Assembly (NCBI RefSeq): GCF_029227915.1 | Contig: NC_079878.1 | Coordinates: 33,321,501-33,385,500 of the forward strand | Direction: 5' to 3' | DNA from: Hydractinia symbiolongicarpus | Taxonomy: Eukaryota > Cnidaria > Hydrozoa > Anthoathecata > Hydractiniidae | Length of the DNA stretch: 64,000 nt | Shown here: positions 60,800 to 64,000 of the stretch, in pieces | Numbering within the stretch: position 1 is the stretch's first letter | How the letters are laid out: each line of letters begins with the position of its first letter | The notes under the pieces: generated by a model | Database searches by the model: none | What the model was told of the DNA's origin: nothing | Seen by the model: only the letters and a program-made list of their open reading frames with translations | Made by a program: the position numbers and the translations under genes

Positions 60800-61645
60800 A
60801 CAAGTCTCATGCGTTTTAGTGGTGAAAAAATAATTTAAAAAATCGTTCGGGAAATGAGTTCACTCCCTGGGTACTTTCTTTGTATACTTTTGACTATACG
60901 GGCCAAGCCGGGATTTGCGGGAAATCACGGGTTTTCGTTTGCCGGCGATTAAACTTCTTTTATTCAGCGTCTCATCAAAAATGAAAACATTTTTAAAAAC
61001 TACAAGTCTTATGCGTTTTAGTGGTGAAAAAATAATTTGAAAAATCGTTCTGGAAATGAGTTTACTCACAGGGTACTTTCTTTGTATACATTCGACTATA
61101 CGTGCCAAGCCCGGGATTTACGGGAAATCGCGGGTTTTCGTTTGCCGGCGATTAAACTTCTTTTATTCAGCGTCTCATCAAAAATGAAAACATTTTTAAA
61201 AACTACAAGTCTCATGCGTTTTAGTGGTGAAAAAATAATTTAAAAAATCGTTCGGGAAATGAGTTCACTCCCTGGGTACTTTCTTTGTATACTTTTGACT
61301 ATACGGGCCAAGCCGGGATTTGCGGGAAATCACGGGTTTTCGTTTGCCGGCGATTAAACTTCTTTTATTCAGCGTCTCATCAAAAATGAAAACATTTTTA
61401 AAAACTACAAGTCTTATGCGTTTTAGTGGTGAAAAAATAATTTGAAAAATCGTTCTGGAAATGAGTTTACTCACAGGGTACTTTCTTTGTATACATTCGA
61501 CTATACGTGCCAAGCCCGGGATTTACGGGAAATCGCGGGTTTTCGTTTGCCGGCGATTAAACTTCTTTTATTCAGCGTCTCATCAAAAATGAAAACATTT
61601 TTGAAAACTACAAGTCTCATGCGTTTTAGTGGTGAAAAAATAATT
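60800..61645 (+). repeat. 405 bp dimer repeated twice
   Basis: A 202 bp monomer (AAGCCGGGATTTGCGGG, AAATCACGGG, GAGTTCACTCCC) alternates with a 203 bp monomer (ACGTGCCAAGCCCGGG). Aligned copies are about 60,800-61,190 and 61,205-61,595. 405 is a multiple of three and a TAA is lost (AATTTGAAAAATCG), so matching 68-82 codon reading frames appear here. That is a by-product of repeat length, not evidence of coding. Confidence 0.88.
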
Positions 61646-62839
61646 TAAAAAATCGTTCGGGAAATGAGTTTACTCCCTGGGTACTTTCTTTGTATACTTT
61701 TGACTATACGGGCCAAACCGAAATTTACGGGAAATCGCGGGTTTTCGTTTGCCGGCGATTAAACTTCTTTTATTCAGCGTCTCATCAAAAATGAAAACAT
61801 TTTTCAAAACTACAAGTCTTATGTGTTTTAGTGGTGAAAAAATAATTTAAAAAATCGTTCTGGAAATGAGTTTACTCACAGGGTACTTTCTTTGTATGCA
61901 TTCGACTATACGGGCCAAGCCCGGGATTTACGGGAAATCGCGGGTTTTCGTTTGCCGGCGATTAAACTTCTTTTATTCAGCGTCTCATCAAAAATGAAAA
62001 CATTTTTAAAAACTACAAGTCTTATGCGTTTTAGTGGGGAAAATATAATTTAAAAAATCGTTCTGGAAATGAGTTTACTCCCTGGGTACTTTCTTTGTAT
62101 ACTTCTGACTATACCGGCCGAGTCCGGGATTTAGGGAAATCGCAGGTTTTTGTTTGCCGGCGATTAAACTGCTTTTATTCAGCGTCTCATCAAAAATGAA
62201 AACATTTTTGAAAACTACAAGTCTCATGCGTTTTAGTGGTGAAAAAATAATTTAAAAAATCGTTCAGGAAATGATTTTACTCCCTGGGTACTTTCTTTGT
62301 ATACTTTTGACTATACGGGCCAAGCCGGGATTTACGGGAAATCGCGGGTTTTCGTTTGTCGGCGATTAAACTTCTTTTATTCAGCGTCTCATCAAAAATG
62401 AAAACATTTTTAAAAACTACAAGTCTTATGCGTTTTAGTGGTGAAAAAATAATTTAAAAAATCGTTCGGGAAATGAGTTTACTCCCTGGGTACTTTCTTT
62501 GTATACTTTTGACTATACGGGCCAAGCCGGGATTTACGGGAAATCTCGGGTTTTTCGTTTGCCGGCGATTAAACTTCTTTTATTCAGCGTCTCATCAAAA
62601 ATGAAAACATTTTTAAAAACTACAAGTCTTATGCGTTTTAGTGGTAAAAAAATAATTTAAAAAATCGTTTTGGAAATGAGTTCACTCCCTGGGTACTTTC
62701 TTTGTATACTTTTGACTATACGGGCCAAGCCGGGATTTGCGGGAAATCACGGGTTTTCGTTTGCCGGCGATTAAACTTCTTTTATTCAGCGTCTCATCAA
62801 AAATGAAAACATTTTTAAAAACTACAAGTCTCATGCGTT

Positions 62840-63650
62840 TTAGTGGTGAAAAAATAATTTAAAAAATCGTTCGGGAAATGAGTTCACTCCCTGGGTACTT
62901 TCTTTGTATACTTTTGACTATACGGGCCAAGCCGGGATTTGCGGGAAATCACGGGTTTTCGTTTGCCGGCGATTAAACTTCTTTTATTCAGCGTCTCATC
63001 AAAAATGAAAACATTTTTAAAAACTACAAGTCTTATGCGTTTTAGTGGTGAAAAAATAATTTGAAAAATCGTTCTGGAAATGAGTTTACTCACAGGGTAC
63101 TTTCTTTGTATACATTCGACTATACGTGCCAAGCCCGGGATTTACGGGAAATCGCGGGTTTTCGTTTGCCGGCGATTAAACTTCTTTTATTCAGCGTCTC
63201 ATCAAAAATGAAAACATTTTTAAAAACTACAAGTCTCATGCGTTTTAGTGGTGAAAAAATAATTTAAAAAATCGTTCGGGAAATGAGTTCACTCCCTGGG
63301 TACTTTCTTTGTATACTTTTGACTATACGGGCCAAGCCGGGATTTGCGGGAAATCACGGGTTTTCGTTTGCCGGCGATTAAACTTCTTTTATTCAGCGTC
63401 TCATCAAAAATGAAAACATTTTTAAAAACTACAAGTCTTATGCGTTTTAGTGGTGAAAAAATAATTTGAAAAATCGTTCTGGAAATGAGTTTACTCACAG
63501 GGTACTTTCTTTGTATACATTCGACTATACGTGCCAAGCCCGGGATTTACGGGAAATCGCGGGTTTTCGTTTGCCGGCTATTAAACTTCTTTTATTCAGC
63601 GTCTCATCAAAAATGAAAACATTTTTGAAAACTACAAGTCTCATGCGTTT
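62840..63650 (+). repeat. 405 bp dimer repeated twice, second site
   Basis: The same dimer pair as at 60.8-61.6 kb, displaced by 2,024 bp. The last monomer carries a private change, GCCGGCTATTAAAC near 63,577. The GAGTTCACTCCC and AAATCACGGG markers keep the same alternation. Confidence 0.88.
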
Positions 63651-64000
63651 TAGTGGTGAAAAAATAATTTAAAAAATCGTTCGGGAAATGAGTTTACTCC
63701 CTGGGTACTTTCTTTGTATACTTTTGACTATACGGGCCAAACCGAAATTTACGGGAAATCGCGGGTTTTCGTTTGCCGGCGATTAAACTTCTTTTATTCA
63801 GCGTCTCATCAAAAATGAAAACATTTTTCAAAACTACAAGTCTTATGCGTTTTAGTGGTGAAAAAATAATTTAAAAAATCGTTCTGGAAATGAGTTTACT
63901 CACAGGGTACTTTCTTTGTATGCATTCGACTATACGGGCCAAGCCCGGGATTTACGGGAAATCGCGGGTTTTCGTTTGCCGGCGATTAAACTTCTTTTAT

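Larger units (their letters stand above)
1..64000 (+). repeat. Satellite DNA array, ~202-203 bp monomer, about 316 head-to-tail copies
   Basis: The anchor GCCGGCGATTAAAC recurs about every 202-203 bp from the first line to the last (for example at 641, 844 and 1,047), always on the + strand. No copy is inverted and no non-satellite sequence interrupts the array. Monomer length varies through one-base differences: AAGCCCGGG versus AAGCCGGG, TTTACGGG versus TTTAGGG, and GTTTTAGTGGTG versus GTTTAGTGGTA. A hand-counted 202 bp consensus has 76 G+C (about 38%). Neighbouring monomers differ at several linked positions, while monomers one HOR period apart are nearly identical. Both window ends lie within a monomer. 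The role is not visible; a heterochromatic, possibly centromeric, location is inferred from size and structure only. Confidence 0.98.
60795..64000 (+). repeat. Domain VI: 10-monomer HOR, period 2,024 bp, second copy cut by the window end
   Basis: GCCAAACCGAAAT (61,715 and 63,739), TTTGTATGCATTCGAC (61,891 and 63,915) and the ATTTGAAAAATCG change recur at 2,024 bp. Copy 1 is about 60,795-62,818 and copy 2 runs from about 62,819 past the window end. Each copy starts with two 405 bp dimers. Confidence 0.87.

Noticed and set aside
45276-63672. Overlapping frames of 62-82 codons on both strands (for example 45,276-45,524 and 60,860-61,108 on -, 61,037-61,243 and 63,466-63,672 on +)
   Set aside because: They also begin at TTG and overlap in antisense over the same satellite. 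They depend on single changes that remove a stop (TTTAAAAAATCG to TTTGAAAAATCG or TTTTAAAAATCG). Repetition at 405 and 2,024 bp follows the HOR, not a gene family.
1-64000. CRISPR array
   Set aside because: Periodic, but there is no short conserved repeat with unique spacers. The whole ~203 bp unit is conserved, and no cas gene is present.
1-64000. Transposon, retroelement, rDNA, tRNA or virus insertion
   Set aside because: Reading line by line, every stretch aligns to the same monomer. No target-site duplications, terminal repeats, long coding frames or RNA gene motifs were seen.
1-64000. Inverted monomers or strand switches in the array
   Set aside because: The anchor GCCGGCGATTAAAC is always on the + strand and I found no GTTTAATCGCCGGC run. 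The orientation is uniform.
1-64000. A hidden gene-based or defence system
   Set aside because: The window holds only satellite sequence. The structure worth attention is the layered HOR organisation and repeated non-B DNA motifs, not a protein-coding system.

Overview
The whole 64,000 bp window is one uninterrupted satellite DNA array. A monomer of about 202-203 bp (201-203 bp normally, about 190 bp in three deleted copies) is repeated head to tail, always in the same orientation, roughly 316 times. Both window ends fall inside a monomer, so the array continues past both edges and no unique flank is visible. I find no gene, RNA gene, transposon, CRISPR array or other insertion. Open reading frames of 60-82 codons exist, but they are satellite variants that start at TTG and lie inside one monomer.

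The organism is almost certainly a eukaryote, and the locus is probably constitutive heterochromatin (centromeric, pericentromeric or subtelomeric). I do not recognise the satellite family and cannot name the species. A consensus counted by hand has about 38% GC and 12 CpG per 202 bp, an observed/expected ratio near 1.7. That argues against long-term germline CpG methylation and fits many invertebrates better than vertebrates or plants.

The monomers are not uniform. They carry linked variants that define subtypes, and the order of subtypes repeats at multiples of the monomer length. These are higher-order repeats (HORs). By marker distribution the window divides into six domains: (I) 1 to about 18.9 kb, marked by ACATTCTTG variants and 3-, 5-, 6-, 9- and 15-mer HORs; (II) about 18.9-45.1 kb, built on an a-b-c trimer of about 606 bp with 5-, 8-, 9-, 11- and 12-mer duplications laid over it; (III) about 45.1-54 kb, mixed, with 10-, 3- and 14-monomer duplications; (IV) about 54-57.2 kb, a 7-mer HOR of 1,416 bp; (V) about 57.2-60.7 kb, mixed 2-, 5- and 7-mer spacing; (VI) about 60.7-64 kb, 405 bp dimers inside a 2,024 bp 10-mer.

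Several duplication edges fall inside chimeric monomers that join the front of one subtype to the tail of another. These look like crossover or gene-conversion junctions and can be placed within 14-30 bp. Each monomer also has a repeated layout: a G-rich segment that in many copies fits a canonical quadruplex pattern, an inverted repeat around GCCGGC, a perfect A/T-rich dyad near the middle, and a GTATA/TATAC inverted repeat near the end.

All periods, offsets and boundaries were read by eye from diagnostic variants. Offsets should be good to 1-2 bp. Block edges are good to about 10-50 bp, and domain edges are approximate.
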